Part shown: positions 41,326 to 52,887 of the stretch, piece after piece
Layout of the letters: every line of letters begins with the position of its first letter
Numbering within the stretch: position 1 is the stretch's first letter
Made by a program: the position numbers and the translations under genes
NCBI GenBank assembly: GCA_036924085.1
Contig: JAVGWX010000004.1
Coordinates: 38,042,293-38,106,292 of the forward strand
Direction of reading: 5' to 3'
Length of the DNA: 64,000 nucleotides
Origin: Ariolimax columbianus
Taxonomy: Eukaryota; Mollusca; Gastropoda; Stylommatophora; Arionidae
The notes under the pieces: generated by a model
What the model was told of the DNA's origin: nothing
Database searches by the model: none
The model's input: the letters and a program-made list of their open reading frames with translations, nothing else

Positions 41326-42326
41326 AAGCTATGATTGGATTTGAAGAAACTATGATTGGATTTGAGGAAGCTATGATTGGATTTGAGGAAGCTATGACTG
41401 GATTTTAGGATATGTCTGGATTTGAGGAAGCTAGGTCTGGATTTGAGGAAGCTATGTCTGGATTTGAGGATATGTCTGGATTTTAGGAAGCTATGACTGG
41501 ATTTGAAGTAGGTATGACTGGATTTGAGGAAGCTATGACTGGATTTGAGGAAGCTATGACTGGATTTGAGGAAGCTATGACTGGTTTGAGGATATGTCTG
41601 GATTTGAGGAAGCTATGTCTGGATTTGATGAAGCTTTGTCTGAATTTGAGGAAGCTATGTCTGGATTTGAGGAAGCTATGTCTGGATTTGAGGAAGATAT
41701 GTCTGGATTTGAGGAAGCTATGTCTGGATTTGAGGAAGATATGTCTGGATTTGAGGAAGCTATGTCTGGATTTGAGGAAATGTCTGGATTTGAGGAAGCT
41801 ATGTCTGGATTTAAGGATATGTCTGGATTTGAGGAAGCTATGTCTGGATTTGAGGATATGTCTGGATTTGAGGAAGCTATGTCTGGATTTGAGGATATGT
41901 CTGGATTTGAGGAAGATATGTCTGGATTTGAGGAAGCTTTGTCTGGATTTGAGGAAGCTGTGTCTGGATTTGAGGAAGCTATGTCTGGATTTGAGGAAGC
42001 TATGTCTGGATTTGAGGAAGCTATGTCTGGATTTGAGGAAGCTATGTCTGGATTTGAGGATATGTCTGGATTTGAGGAAGCTTTGTCTGGATTTGAGGAA
42101 GCTATGTTTGGATTTGAGGAAGATATGTCTGGATTTGAGGAAGCTTTGTCTGGATTTGAGGAAGCTATGTTTGGATTTGAGGAAGCTATGTCTGGATTTG
42201 AGGAAGCTATGTCTGGATTTGAGGATATGTCTGGATTTGAGGAAGCTATGTCTGGATTTGAGGAAGCTATGTCTGGATTTGAGGAAGCTATGTCTGGATT
42301 TGAGGAAGCTATGTCTGGATTTGAGT
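41325..42326. repeat. 21-bp/18-bp minisatellite seeded in family B
   Basis: About 48 units of GGATTTGAGGAAGCTATGTC plus T, mixed with an 18-base form lacking AGC (GGATTTGAGGATATGTCT). Because both lengths are multiples of three, 250-290 codon frames stay open on both strands; these are not proteins. The unit resembles TTTAGGAAGCTTTGTATGAG at 1744 inside another family B copy. Confidence 0.96.
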
Positions 42327-42754
42327 TTCGCTCTAATAGGAGCATGGTCCTGCCTCAGTTAGTCCTGTGAAGCTTACGTGGATTTGCAGTTGTAGATGTC
42401 ATTTTTTTGACAAGATGATGATGTCGGTTTCATACACAACCCCAAGTCGTGTCTTGATTGGTTTTATTTGATATTTCGCTCCAAGCGGAGCACAGACTCA
42501 CAGTTGCACCTGTCCAATTTACCTGAAACATGTATTCAAATATATGCAATGCCAGTTTTATAGCACTGGTTTTACATTAAAAGGTTGCTTTTATAGTCCC
42601 GTTTTTTTCGACAAGCTTTGAAGGTTACATGTTTCTTTAGCTTCTCAACTCGGATACTTCTCGGTTGAAGTGACCTACTACAACAAACATTTTAGGATTC
42701 AATAGTGATGTTATCTTCACATTGGTGTAACTAGCGGAGAAAACATTCAAGTAC
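42327..42754. other. unassigned, no gene seen
   Basis: No recognisable structure. Confidence 0.5.
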
Positions 42755-42905
42755 GATCAATCACTACATGTTGCTTTCGTGGACCAGGAGACGGCATTCG
42801 ATCGAGTGACAACATTGGACAACATTTTAGAACGTTGTGGAGTAAATAAACCTTTGACCAACATATGTAATAGTCGGTTCCGAGACGTGGACACTAACAA
42901 AATCA
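42755..42905 (+). pseudogene. small reverse transcriptase fragment (palm motif A)
   Basis: The plus strand reads HVAFVDQETAFDRVTTLDNI, then LERCGVNKPLTNIC. VAFVDQEKAFDRV is the first-Asp motif of LINE reverse transcriptases. Flanking motifs are not recognisable, leaving an isolated fragment of about 50 codons. Confidence 0.72.
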
Positions 42906-43124
42906 CTAGAAGAAAAATTGAGAGTTTCCCATGCCTCCCTTGAAAAACAATTCCAGCTTTAATTATTAATATTTTACATTCAGACACAATATGTCTCAGA
43001 CATCGAATGAGACAACTGAAATATACGAGTATATAATTGCTTGTTCTAGGTTTGTGATACTGTTCCTTAATGTCAAGGTTATGAGGGGTTATATCCAGTT
43101 CAATCGAGTACTTCTGGTTATAAC

Positions 43125-43465
43125 TTAACTTAACTTAATTTAACGTCTTTATACTGGTTTAGAAGACTCTGCAGAGTCTGTATACAACTAGTTTCATTTA
43201 CATAACCTTGCTCTAAAAGCTATGTGCATCCAATGTATTCTTAAATGCATTAACTGTCCCTGCCTCCAATGCATTCCAAGAATTCACCACTCTCTGACTA
43301 AAAAAATATGTCCTAATATCTAATCTGGACCTTACTTTAGTTAATGTGTAGCTATGCCCTCTTGTTCTTGTATGTGTTTGTATTTTGAAAATGTAAACAG
43401 TAGATTGTTGTATTTTGTATCGATGTCCACGATAAGTTGACTCAAACTGTGCGATTATCGACATT
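43125..43465 (-). pseudogene. CR1-like LINE C-terminal fragment
   Basis: An 83-codon minus frame reads TYRGHRYKIQQ, TRTRGHSYTLTKVRSRLDIR, TYFFSQRVVNSWNALEAGTV and NAFKNTLDAHSF. This is the end of CR1-type LINE reverse transcriptases (TRGHxxKLxKxRxRLDxRxxFFSxRVVNxWNxLP). A longer copy of the same family is at 59405-60735. The 25-bp minisatellite begins inside its upstream part. Confidence 0.88.
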
Positions 43466-43815
43466 ATGTTTGTGTGTGATTATCGACATTATGTTTGTGT
43501 GTGATTATTGACATTATGTTTGTGTGTGATTATCGACATTATGTTTGTGTGTGATTATCGACATTATGTTTGTGTGTGATTATCGACATTCTGTTTTTGT
43601 ATTATTATCGACATTATGTTTGTGTGTGATTATCGACATTATGTTTTGTATGATTATCGACATTATGTTTGTGTGTGATTATCGACATTATGTTTGTGTG
43701 TGATTAATCACACACAAACATAATGCCGATAATAACACAAAAACATAATGTAAATAATATACGTAAATAATGTCGACATTATGTTTGTGTGTGATTATCG
43801 ATATTCTGTTTTATG
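43435..43815. repeat. 25-bp minisatellite with an inverted segment
   Basis: About 12 units of GTGTGATTATCGACATTATG plus TTTGT. At about 43704 the array flips: ATCACACACAAACATAATGC runs as the reverse complement for some 90 bases, then returns to the original direction near 43768. The first unit (GTGCGATTATCGACATTATG) is CR1 coding sequence (MSIIAQ on the minus strand). Confidence 0.93.
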
Positions 43816-45817
43816 TGTTATGGGTACCCTTAGTCCATATTTCCTGTTTCCTACGAAATATTTCAAATCAGTTATCCCATACTAGTAATATCCGTACAGA
43901 AGATCTGTCCGCAAATTGAACTGTGCAAGTTTTTAAAAAGAACAGTAATTGAACAATTAGAGGACATCCATCTTCCCGCACCCTCACATACTGTTCCCTC
44001 CAACCCACCTATCTCCCCCGCCCCCATCCCTCAAGCCACACTCCTTACTCTCAACAAGTCAATCTCTTCCTCCTTCAACTGGCCATCACCCTGCCCAATC
44101 TCTACCTCCACCCCGAAGGTGTCAGTTTTCAATTGGAGCAAACATTTTTCTTTTCGCAATTCTTGTCAGTTTCTTCGTATTTTTCGTTAGCCTGTCGGTC
44201 CCTTTAACCACATGCGTACTCAAAGAGCAACGTAAACATTGTCCTAAACAATTAAAATTAATATATATGCTGATAATAACAAAGAAAAAGGCACACAATT
44301 ATCAGTATAATTACACTAAGCGAAAGTATTATCTTTCTTCAAGTATATACACCAGAAACCAAACCCCACAAAACCACGCCTTCTTCTCAATACATATTTG
44401 ATTGGGCCCAATGTATTGTTGCTCACATTATTTTAGCATCCAAAAATTTATATCCAAAAAATGTATAATTTTGTCTTGAAGATACAATCAAACACTTGCA
44501 TTGAAGATGCATTAAACAGAATTACATTTTAATTTAAATGTTCCATGGACAACGGTCCAGATGAAGCAACAGATAATGCATCTGTGACGATGACTACCTG
44601 ATGACAGTCGTCATTGATGTGTTGGAATATATAAGCAGCTTGTTCAAGAGTCAAAAGTTTGAACATTAGCTGCCTAACTAGAGCAGAATTGACCATTATG
44701 AATACTCCTTGTCTCACAGCAGTTTTCAGAGTACGAAACATTTGTACCGGTCCCCATTTTCAATATAATTTGTTGCTGATTCATGTAGTTGTCGGGCTGT
44801 GAGAAAGCAACACTGGAAGAAGGGAAACTGGTCACTACCTCAGAAAATGCTGAGATCTAGCACAGTGAAGTATGTAACACTTGATCTATGACAGCAGTCT
44901 CGGCTATGGAACTACCTTTTGTCTATTTCTATTACACATGTGGCAGTTAACGGTTGCACGCAGACAATCCATATCAGCGAGGCACTGACTATCTATCACT
45001 AGTGTTTTTATTATTGACACTGTCACGTGTTACATGCGTGTTAAGTTATAAACTGTGCTGCTGTGTAAAGCTTGCAAATGTTTGACTTTATCAGCGCGTA
45101 TTTTGTGTCCTGTATCTAGACGATTTAGGACATTTTTGTGGGCGTGGTTCAAGTTTGGAAGTCAGTATAAAAACAGTGACCCTGTGACATCGATCTCGAT
45201 TGTAAATATGGATCAGACCAGCAGTGTTGAAATTTAAACCATCAAGATTGTCCAGATAACATTTTCTGGCATGACTTATCAATGTTTGCTTGTTCATATT
45301 TCATCAATCCGACCGATGAGATTACAAAAAAAACAAAAACATTCCTATTTCTTCACTCATAAAAAACATTTATCTCAAAATTTGATTCAAGCCTACGATA
45401 AATTTGTTTTTATGGTTCGACACTGTGAAAGTGTTTGTTTGGAACTACATAAATAAACATAAAAAGGAATAAAGCGAAAAAAAATGTGATTGAAACCAAT
45501 CTGTTTTTATTGATTGGTGGTCATGAGTTGCCTATGTGCTCCAAGTAAAACATAAGGCACCACTGCAGCTTACCCCTTTACGGGAAAGTCTGTATCCGAG
45601 AACTGACAGTTGTGGTTTCTGTAGCAATGGTTTTACATGGGGAGGTTGCCAGCCCCATGCATAACCCTCTTTAGTCGTCTTTTACAAGCTTAAAAGTTAC
45701 AATTGCCCTACTTTTTTCCACTCCTGGTACCTCTAGGGAGTTTTTTTTTCTTATGTAACACTCGTCATGAAAATGACGTCATGTCGCAGTTTATAGAGAG
45801 ACTGTTATATATGGACC
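43816..45817. other. unassigned, no gene seen
   Basis: A two-kilobase stretch, one of the least repetitive parts of the window, with only short chance frames. No coding, RNA or shared repeat was recognised. Confidence 0.5.
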
Positions 45818-46028
45818 TTTCGTCACACTCTTGCACAACCTTCACACACGACTTCAGGGTGAGGCCCTTCCACTGCACTTTGGTTGGGCTGGCTTTTGAG
45901 AAAACACAAACCTAGCATAGGTACATACAGCCACACACACACATCCAAGCACTGGTTTATGCGTCTTAATATCGCCCAATTGACCACGGTCTACAGTGGA
46001 ATATGCCAGTAAAAATAATTTAAAAAAA
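45818..46028 (+). mobile_element. short retroelement family E, decayed copy
   Basis: TCACACTCTTGCACAACCTT, CACTTTGGTTGGGCTGGCTT, ACCTAGCATAGGTACATACA and TATCGCCCAATTGACCACGG match 22690-22900. The 5' end is missing and the 3' part is replaced by AATAATTTAAAAAAAT. Confidence 0.85.
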
Positions 46029-46205
46029 TAAGCAGACTTTTTGGGAGGGGACCTGGTCTCTCCAACTTCTATCCCTATTTTCTTAGTCAGACTACACTGT
46101 TGCAGCCTGTTTACATGACCGACATTTGAAGGGGGAAATATGCTTTTAGTCAGATCTGGTTCGCTTACACTCATTTGAACAGGCAGCTATAAGTCTGTTG
46201 ACTGC
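46029..46205 (-). mobile_element. family C, partial diverged inverted copy
   Basis: TTCTTAGTCAGACTACACTG, TTGCAGCCTGTTTACATGAC and TCAGATCTGGTTCGC follow 47320-47420 (CCTTAGCCAGTCTGCCCTGC; GGAGCCTGTTATCCAGG; CAGCTCTGGTTCGC). The GAA-tailed 3' end is absent. Confidence 0.6.
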
Positions 46206-46639
46206 TGTCTGGACATTTACTATGCTGCATCTTTGATTCTGGAGATATATGTCCTTAGATATATACGGTACAAACAATAATTTTTAACATCAAATCGACA
46301 TTTTAAGCTAATTATGAACGAGTTAACACAATGGCGATCTCTAGGGGGGGCAAATACAATGTAAAATATGAATGTAATGAACACGGCAGTGCTCTGTTAT
46401 GAAGAATTGATAACCCTGCGATTCAGGCAGTCCACGTGTACTTAACCTGTTTTATCATATTGTGTAGACACTGATAGTTGCCGCATCTATCGTCTACCAC
46501 TCATGCGCCCCTTACTGGTTGAACAACACTTGATTATAAAGTCCAACAACCCGTGGATCGATGGTTCCTCGACTACAGTAATATTAACTACCATCTGCTC
46601 ATTCATTTATTCCAGTCATGTCCCTCCTATCCATATACA
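46206..46639. other. unassigned, no gene seen
   Basis: No recognisable structure apart from a G run at 46344 and the start of a C run at the right edge. Confidence 0.5.
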
Positions 46640-46925
46640 CTGCACCCCCCCCCCCCCTCACCCCCTACCATCTTGGATATCCGCACGCATTGTTCCCGCT
46701 TTGTGTGATATTCACATGCACTGTCCCCACTAAATGTGATAATCACAAGCATTGTCCCTACTTTGTGTGATATCCATGTACACTGTCTCCACTATATGTG
46801 ATATCCACAAGCATTGTCTTCACTATGTGTGATATACATATGTACTATTCCCACGATGTCTGATATACATGTACACTGTCCCACTTCACATGATATCCAT
46901 GTGCATTGTTCCTGATATGTGTGAT
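46640..46925. repeat. poly(C) tract and diverged 31-33 bp tandem repeat
   Basis: A C-rich run (46645-46660) is followed by about eight diverged units of TTTGTGTGATATCCATGTAC plus ACTGTCCCCAC. Confidence 0.82.
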
Positions 46926-47129
46926 TTCTAAGGCAGCATACCAGCTCATTTATTACCATTACTCCGGGCCTCACCAAGGCAGTAATTTCACACGTGCTTG
47001 TGAAGGAACGATGCCCTATGTCCATTACCCACTTGTCTTGCCTCCCGAATCATGGCCCCAAAATCCTGTTTCGATGGCCATCTAAAATGATTCGCGAGTA
47101 AGGCCAATTCACACATAAAGTGTCATGCG

Positions 47130-47488
47130 GCTTGGCTTGGCTTCGTTCGTTCTCAATCTCCTGCTACCAAATCATGTTTTACGTAGCATAATGCAGTCCA
47201 GAGAACGGAATGCGTTGTGTCATAGTTTACATCTTGACTGCGATATTTGCATCTTTCGGTCTAACACATCCGATTTCAGCAAGCATCTTTTTAGTACCGG
47301 GCTAGCATTTCCTCTTCCATCCCTTCTCCTTAGCCAGTCTGCCCTGCTGGAGCCTGTTATCCAGGATCACCGCGTGGAGGTGTAGAAGGGTCTTGGCAGC
47401 TCTGGTTCGCTGGTCCTAACGCTAGCAGTCAGCTATGGGTCGCTGACCACTGCAGCTTATGCGTTACTCAGCATCTTGATCCCCAAGT
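47130..47488 (-). mobile_element. GAA-tail family C, nearly complete inverted copy
   Basis: The plus strand shows TTCGTTCGTTCTCAATCTCC (complement of the 3' end GAGAACGAACGAA), CGGTCTAACACATCCGATTT, CCTTAGCCAGTCTGCCCTGC and, at the right, GCTGACCACTGCAGC with CTCAGCATCTTGATCCC as the head. The GAA run itself is almost gone. Short AAGTGT sequences at both sides are too weak to call a duplication. Confidence 0.88.
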
Positions 47489-47554
47489 GTATATAATCAT
47501 CAGATAGAAATTCTCCACATTAAAGTAAAGTTAAAAGGGGCAAAGTGTTAGAGA

Positions 47555-47745
47555 CTTAATTGTAGGAGACTACAGCTTGTTTATGAGGTGGACCGGCTAG
47601 TTTTCTTCATCACTGACTTTCCCTGCTAGTACCCTTTTACAGACGGATCGACTGCAGTGTGCTGGTAACGGGAATTGAACCTGCGCTTTTGATGGAAAAA
47701 ACGAGTGCTCTACCTACCACAAAGCTAATCAGACACTCACAACGT
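47555..47745 (-). mobile_element. tRNA-headed SINE, family S1, copy 4
   Basis: On the minus strand: TTTGTGGTAGGTAGAGCACT (A-box region), GCAGGTTCAATTCCCG (good B-box GGTTCAATTCC), GTCGATCCGTCTGTAAAAGG and CCACCTCATAAACAAGCTGT. It has the best-preserved Pol III boxes of the S1 copies. Confidence 0.8.
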
Positions 47746-48494
47746 GAAGCACACACTAGATTATTTTAACAAATTAGTAATGACAAACCTTTGACAGGTC
47801 ATCATTTTTGGTTCACCTAATGGTTTGAGAGCAAAGTGAACATTTAATAAGATGATTAAATTGAGTCCCGTTATGTCTTAGTCTTAGTCGACCGATACTT
47901 CTACATGGGCGGATGCTCCTGTGCAGGTCCCAGCTCTGGCGTAAGCAGGATGAAGCCAGGAGGAGGGTTTCCTGCTTAGAGGGCTGGGCTCTTGTCTTGG
48001 TTAACCGATGTGCGAGTCCATCTTAATAGACTGAAACACTACAGCAAAGTCGACCCGCAGCCTGTTATGCATCATCTATGCTGCTCTTAAAAAAACCACC
48101 TAACCATGGCCGGTGTTATGCCATATCACACGGTTAGTCGCCTTCTATGACATGTTTTTTGTGGGAAAGTGGTACTGTACTTGTCATAGACAAAGGCCCC
48201 AGTATACAACTCCTTACGTCTATCTAAAATAATTTCAAATAATCGATAGTATTTTTGTGAGCTATTTCACATCATCTGTAATTTTTTTGTGAGCTATTTC
48301 ACATCATCTGTAGTATTTGTTTAGACATTTGAACATACCTTTAGCATTGTTGTGAGCTTAGTTTACAAACCCAACGTTCCAGGTTGAAGTCCTATCGCGT
48401 GTTTCTTGACTGACCGGGCACATTCCATGATAGACTGCTTCTTCCAGTCCTATTGTAAATGGAAATGTGATGAGGTTAGAGGCAAATAATGAAG
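47746..48494. other. unassigned, no gene seen
   Basis: Contains a small triplet of TGTGAGCTATTTCACATCAT-type sequence near 48255-48310 and a possible but unconvincing tRNA-like stretch (CTTGGTTAACCGATGTGCGA, about 47996). No coding sequence was recognised. Confidence 0.5.
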
Positions 48495-48625
48495 CCGTCG
48501 CGGGAACTATAGAGTTCGTCTTCGTACGTCGCGGGAACTATAAAGTTCGTCCTCGTACGTCACGAGAACTATAGAGTTCATCGTCGTACGTCACGGGAAC
48601 TATAAAGTTCGTCCTCAGTCGTCGT
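48495..48625. repeat. 31-bp tandem repeat, four units
   Basis: Four units of GTCGCGGGAACTATAGAGTT followed by CGTCTTCGTAC. Confidence 0.93.
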
Positions 48626-49283
48626 TAACTTTAGCAAAGAAAGGGACTGAGCACAAACTTGGGCGCCAAGGTGCAATATGTCGGTTCTGAGAGTCAGTTT
48701 CCATTTAACTTGTTATTGTCTAATTTATCCGTTCCTTTTATTATCTTATAAACTTGTATTAAGCGACCTCGAATTCTTCTTTTCTAGACACTGTTGGTTG
48801 GTTTGTCTGAGAATTTACTTTAGTGGCCCATCACTTGTTCAGCTTCTCCCACTCGTCTGCCTGGTTCAGTTACTGTGGAGTGTGTAGCTGTTATCTCAGT
48901 CAGTAGAAAGTCCTGGACTTATTGCCCAGTTGTAGGCGACCGATTCTATATAATGGATGTGTTAACAAGGATGTATTGTTTTAGCATTCCACGAAAACGA
49001 ATTTATACGCTGATGTTTGATTACCAACCAAAGCCGTTATTTTGTTAACATTGCGACGATTTGCTAAAAATGTGTTCGATTATGACGCCATTCAAAAATA
49101 TACACTTGAAATAAATACTATCACTTTCGTTTTTATGATTCATTTGTTTTTTTCAATTTAAAAAACTTTTTTCAGTGCATTTCAAAAATATGTCTTTTAT
49201 ATCTTTGTTTGTTAAAGTCTAATTCTAGCACTGGCAGCACAGTGTCGGTATGGATATGGTGTTGTATATCGTACTTGTTTTTT
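48626..49283. other. unassigned, no gene seen
   Basis: AT-rich. TCTCAGTCAGTAGAAAGTCC near 48892 is A-box-like without a good B-box. No gene was seen. Confidence 0.5.
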
Positions 49284-49590
49284 TTTAGGGTCGCTGTGGT
49301 CGAGAGATAACACTCGCCTCTCAAAACGATGAACAGAAACGGCGTGGGTTCGAGCCCCGAAGGTTTCAAGGGACCGCTGGTCTCAAAGAGTTGGGACCAG
49401 AATGCCTGCATCCTGAATTACCTTCAGTCGTCTATACTTATGTCTTGCCACTGGCCGAAGGTAGTTCGGGATCAGAGTGTTAGATTGATGATCAGCGCAG
49501 CTTCTTCCTCACTATAATTCAAATACAGCGCAAGTTATGTCATCAAGACAAAAACCGTCTGAGGATGTCGCCATCTTCGCTTGCGATGGG
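49284..49590 (+). mobile_element. tRNA-headed SINE, family S2, best copy
   Basis: The head GGGTCGCTGTGGTCGAGAGA (A-box TGGTCGAGAGA) and GTGGGTTCGAGCCCCG (B-box GGTTCGAGCCC) lie about 50 bases apart, with ACTCGCCTCTC between them. The body has GGTTTCAAGGGACCGCTGGT and CCTTCAGTCGTCTATACTTA, and the 3' part CAGCGCAAGTTATGTCATCA, AGACAAAAACCGTCTGAGG. The same 3' part occurs inverted at 55685-55750. No clear target duplication. Confidence 0.85.
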
Positions 49591-49829
49591 CAACTGACTT
49601 TGTTTTGTATCCATTATCACGTGTTTCCATAGTAATATCGAGAACAATTATGCAATGATTTGACTTGCTTCATTATATCTGTTTTAGATTTCGGTGTCGC
49701 CTTTATGCTTCAACAACTATTAAGTGGAAGGAACAATATCACATTATTACAGAGCACCTCGGCAACCAATACAGCTGTTAGTTGTATAGTAATATGTGGA
49801 AATACAGTTGAAACATCAGCAGGTCTACA

Positions 49830-50270
49830 CCAAATACTTTACATCTTGAACAAGTGTACACTTAGTACTTTACATCTTGGACATGCGTACACCTAGTAAT
49901 ATACATCTTGGACATGTGTACACCTAGTACTTTACATCTTGGACATGTGTACACCTAGTACTTTATATCTTGGACATGTGTACACCTAGTACTTTACATC
50001 TTGGACATGTGTACACCTAGTAATATACATCTTGGACATGTGTACACCTAGTACTTTACATCTTGGACCTGTGCACACCTAGTACTTTACATCTTGGACA
50101 TGTGTACACCAAGTACTTTACATCCTTAATAGGTGTACACTTAGCACTTCACAACTTGGACAGGTGTAAGCATGGTACTTCACATCTTGGACAGGCTTAA
50201 GCCTAGTATCTCATATCTTGGACAGGTGTAAGCCTAGTATTTCACATCACGGACAGGTGTAAGCATCAAA
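49830..50270. repeat. 31-bp minisatellite
   Basis: About 14 units of TACTTTACATCTTGGACATG plus TGTACACCTAG. The right-hand units diverge to GGTGTAAGCCTAGTA forms and then stop at the next LINE fragment. Confidence 0.95.
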
Positions 50271-50274
50271 TTGG

Positions 50275-51720
50275 ATTGTTGCAGCATTGACAGGTGTGAC
50301 AAGTTGAAATACCTCGGAGTGACATTCATCGCGGTCTCTCTTATTATTGTCATGTTGACCAGGCCGTACAAAGATGTAAGCTAGAGCTAGGAGCACTCAC
50401 GACAATGGCTGCTGCCAACTTGAAACAGGATCCCCTGTTCATCCTTTTTCGTCACTTTGTGTTATCGGTTAAGGACTGAGCATCCCCACACTATCAAGAA
50501 CACAGTGTGAAAGGTTGGAACGCATGCAGTATGAAGGAATGCGACTGATTCTGGCTGCACTAGAGAAACACCGATGGGATTGTATCAGTGATATCCAGGC
50601 ATATACTGGCACAAATCAAAGCCTATATGCGTGTTACCACAGATATCCTCTGTGCAGTAGTATCTCAGACATCAAGGATCAAAAATTAAGAGAGGGGTGT
50701 CATGGATGGCACAGGCAGAGAATACAATCAGACACGTCACCCTTAGCTGAGACGATAGTAATGGAAGAAGAATAGGTCCACACTGGTGATAGAATGATAG
50801 GGTACCAGAGAGTTATCATAACCTTAGGCAAGGAATGCAGAAAAAGGGGCAACGGGAGAGCAGAGCACGAGGTGAATCAGCTGATTAATGAGAACACACT
50901 GGATAATGATGCCGTTAAATACACCGACAGATCAGTGCTACGCAGTGGGATATCAGACTGGGGCTTCCTGCCGAAGACGGATGTGTCGGACCGAAAGGTG
51001 CAAATATCGAAGTCAAGCTGTAAACTGGCGACACAACTCTTTCTGTTTTCCGGACTACATTCTGCTACTTGCAAAGCCCTGTTCGGGGCTTGGTAGCGGG
51101 AGCTTGATAACAAACACAGAAGACGAAGACTGCGGCTTCTCGACTAGAGTGAGAGGACAGGGAGCGTAGTAGGGCATACATGTCAACAACCTCCAGTTTG
51201 AGAATGGAGATTGAAGCAGTGACCTCAGCTCTGAGATGGATATCTACTTCTATAACAAGGGTAGTCATTATAACAGACGCGCAAGTTGTACTTTAGAAGG
51301 TACAGAAGGGATGGCTTAGGTACGAGTGGATAGCAGCTGTTGGCGCCTCAAATCTCCAGGGGTTGACATGGATCAACTGTCCAAATCATTCTGGGGTTCA
51401 GGGCAAGGAAAAAGCTGGCATCTTAGCTTCACTCTCTCCCATCATGGGTACGTTAGCGATGGATAAGAATGACATTTTGAAATAAATCAATGACCGCCTG
51501 TTAGATGAGGACACTGCAATAGATTCATGAATCAGTAATCCACAGGCGCAAAGTTTCGACATTAAACGAGATTAAAGCGGAGTAGGGCGTATAATAGGAT
51601 GGAACAAGTGAGTGTACAACCAGCGAGCTAAAGGGACCATCAGCATCCAGACCCTTCGCCATTTGCTGACAGGGATTGCGCACCTATGGGTATGCCCGGA
51701 GTGCAGGGACGTCGATCCTT
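50275..51720 (+). pseudogene. LINE fragment: RT thumb and RNase H, interrupted by a family C copy
   Basis: Plus-strand segments read CDKLKYLGVTFI, AVQRCKLGARALTTMAAANL (with a frameshift), CERLERMQYEGMRLILAALE (the RT thumb motif LExxQNxAMRxILG), and after the family C insertion (50960-51127) SSLRMEIEAVTSALRWISTS (RNase H Glu motif), VVIITDAQVVL (Asp motif), and LTWINCPNHSGVQGKEKAGI (His motif, WIxCPGHAGVxGNExAD). It ends with AHLWVCPEC (a knuckle remnant). Several stops and shifts make it non-functional. A second decayed piece of this family is at 35480-35900. It is a third RNase H-class LINE, distinct from G1 and G2. Confidence 0.85.
50960..51127 (+). mobile_element. family C, 5'-truncated copy inside a LINE
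   Basis: CCGAAGACGGATGTGTCGGA, AAGGTGCAAATATCGAAGTC and CTGTAAACTGGCGACACAAC, then GCTTGGTAGCGGGAGCTTGA and ACACAGAAGACGAAGA. Only the 3' half of family C is present. It sits between the RT thumb and RNase H segments of the surrounding LINE, so it inserted later. Confidence 0.85.
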
Positions 51721-51749
51721 AGAAACAGAAACATAAATGATATGTTGTG

Positions 51750-51970
51750 TACCATTACTTAAGTGTTTGTTCCAATTGATGGGTTCCACCGTGAGGATTT
51801 ATGAACTGGTAAATATAAGTCGCTTGTCTCGGCAGTAACCACTTATTGAACAGGTTAAGTTTTTTTATGTTACCTCGCATAGAAAAACAAATCTCACCAT
51901 TAGCGAGGATTTGAACCAAACTAAGGTCAGAAGACCAATGTTCAAACCACTTGGGACGCCCCCTTCTGAT
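51750..51970 (-). mobile_element. tRNA-derived SINE candidate
   Basis: On the minus strand from about 51968: GTCCCAAGTGGTTTGAACAT (A-box-like), TTGGTCTTCTGACC, and a perfect B-box GGTTCAAATCC (plus 51910-51920), spaced about 40 bases apart. The body lies to the left (AACTTAACCTGTTCAATAAG). It has no partner copy in the window and no target duplication, so a decayed tRNA-like sequence is an alternative. Confidence 0.5.
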
Positions 51971-52259
51971 AGCATACAACGGGGTCAGGTTACAAAATGT
52001 TATCAGACTTTGGTACAAGGAAAAACCCGGATTGGGTACTTCATTAGGTCAGCTGTGACCTGAGACCGGACCTTATTCGTCCTAGATCTTTGACCAACAA
52101 CGGGCAAATAGGTCATTGACCATTCCGCATGATAATGTCTTTATGTCCGAATTATTTCTTTATCCGTAAGGTTCGCTCTGACTGTTCTGTCTTTTTTATT
52201 TCATTATTTTGTTGTTCATTATTTCTCAGCTTGCTATCTGATGTGATCCATTAAACACC

Positions 52260-52870
52260 CCGATTGTTTATCTGTGCATTTCTGACCAGACATAAAGCTA
52301 TCCTAGACAAGAAAGCAGTTCAGAACGTCAGGAGTTTAGAATATCTCAGCTCTGCTATAAGCAACAATAGTGACTGGCAAACACAAATAAGGAGAATAAT
52401 GCTCATGGCACTGCAGGGGTTAACTAAAATGAAAAATGTATCGCAGAACACTAGCAAAATGACAGAAATAAAGATTTTGTGGACTTGCATCCTGTAAGTG
52501 ACAATGTACGCATGAGCCAATCTCGTCAACCCTACAAAAGAAGATTGAATTCATCGGACCCAAATGTTGCAGTGAGGTGCTCAAGATAACATGGGTAAGG
52601 GAGAAGAAAAACTCAGAAATTATACCGGAGATCGATATGGAACAGAAGTGGTTGGTGAACAACATTTCGTCAAGGAAATTAACATACTTTAGCCACACGA
52701 AACGCCAGAATGGACTAGAAAGAACAATACCGGATGGTTTAGTGCCTGGGGAAAAAAGGCAGACCGAGAAGAAGATAGACAAGAAGATAGAGGCTATGTG
52801 ATGATAATAGCAGACGCGGGAAAGCTGGCCAAGGATTGGCTGTCTTACAGAAAGATTGCCATAATTTCTA
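52260..52870 (+). pseudogene. LINE reverse transcriptase thumb and C-terminal fragment
   Basis: The plus strand reads VQNVRSLEYLSSAISNNSDW (usual form V.xFxYLGSxISxDG), then RRIMLMALQGLTKMKNV, and after frame changes WLVNNISSRKLTYFSHTKRQ, NGLERTIPDGLVPGEKRQ (usual form RKLxYFGHxxRxxxLExTILEGxVPGKRxRGRPK). It lacks the palm. It is followed almost directly by the left end of the mariner element at 52888. Confidence 0.8.
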
Positions 52871-52887
52871 CGTTCTGCAAAGGAGAA

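Noticed and set aside
41493..42370. 250-290 codon frames (SGFEEAM, DLRKLCL, SNPDIAS)
   Set aside because: The unit lengths 21 and 18 are multiples of three, so all frames without a stop in one unit remain open. Both strands are open, with no start context or unique domain.
43816..45817. A host gene in the quiet two-kilobase stretch
   Set aside because: Only short frames under 80 codons with no recognisable motif; splice-site guessing without homology would not be supportable.
48880..48960. tRNA-like sequence
   Set aside because: An A-box-like stretch only; the B-box position does not fit and no second copy was found.
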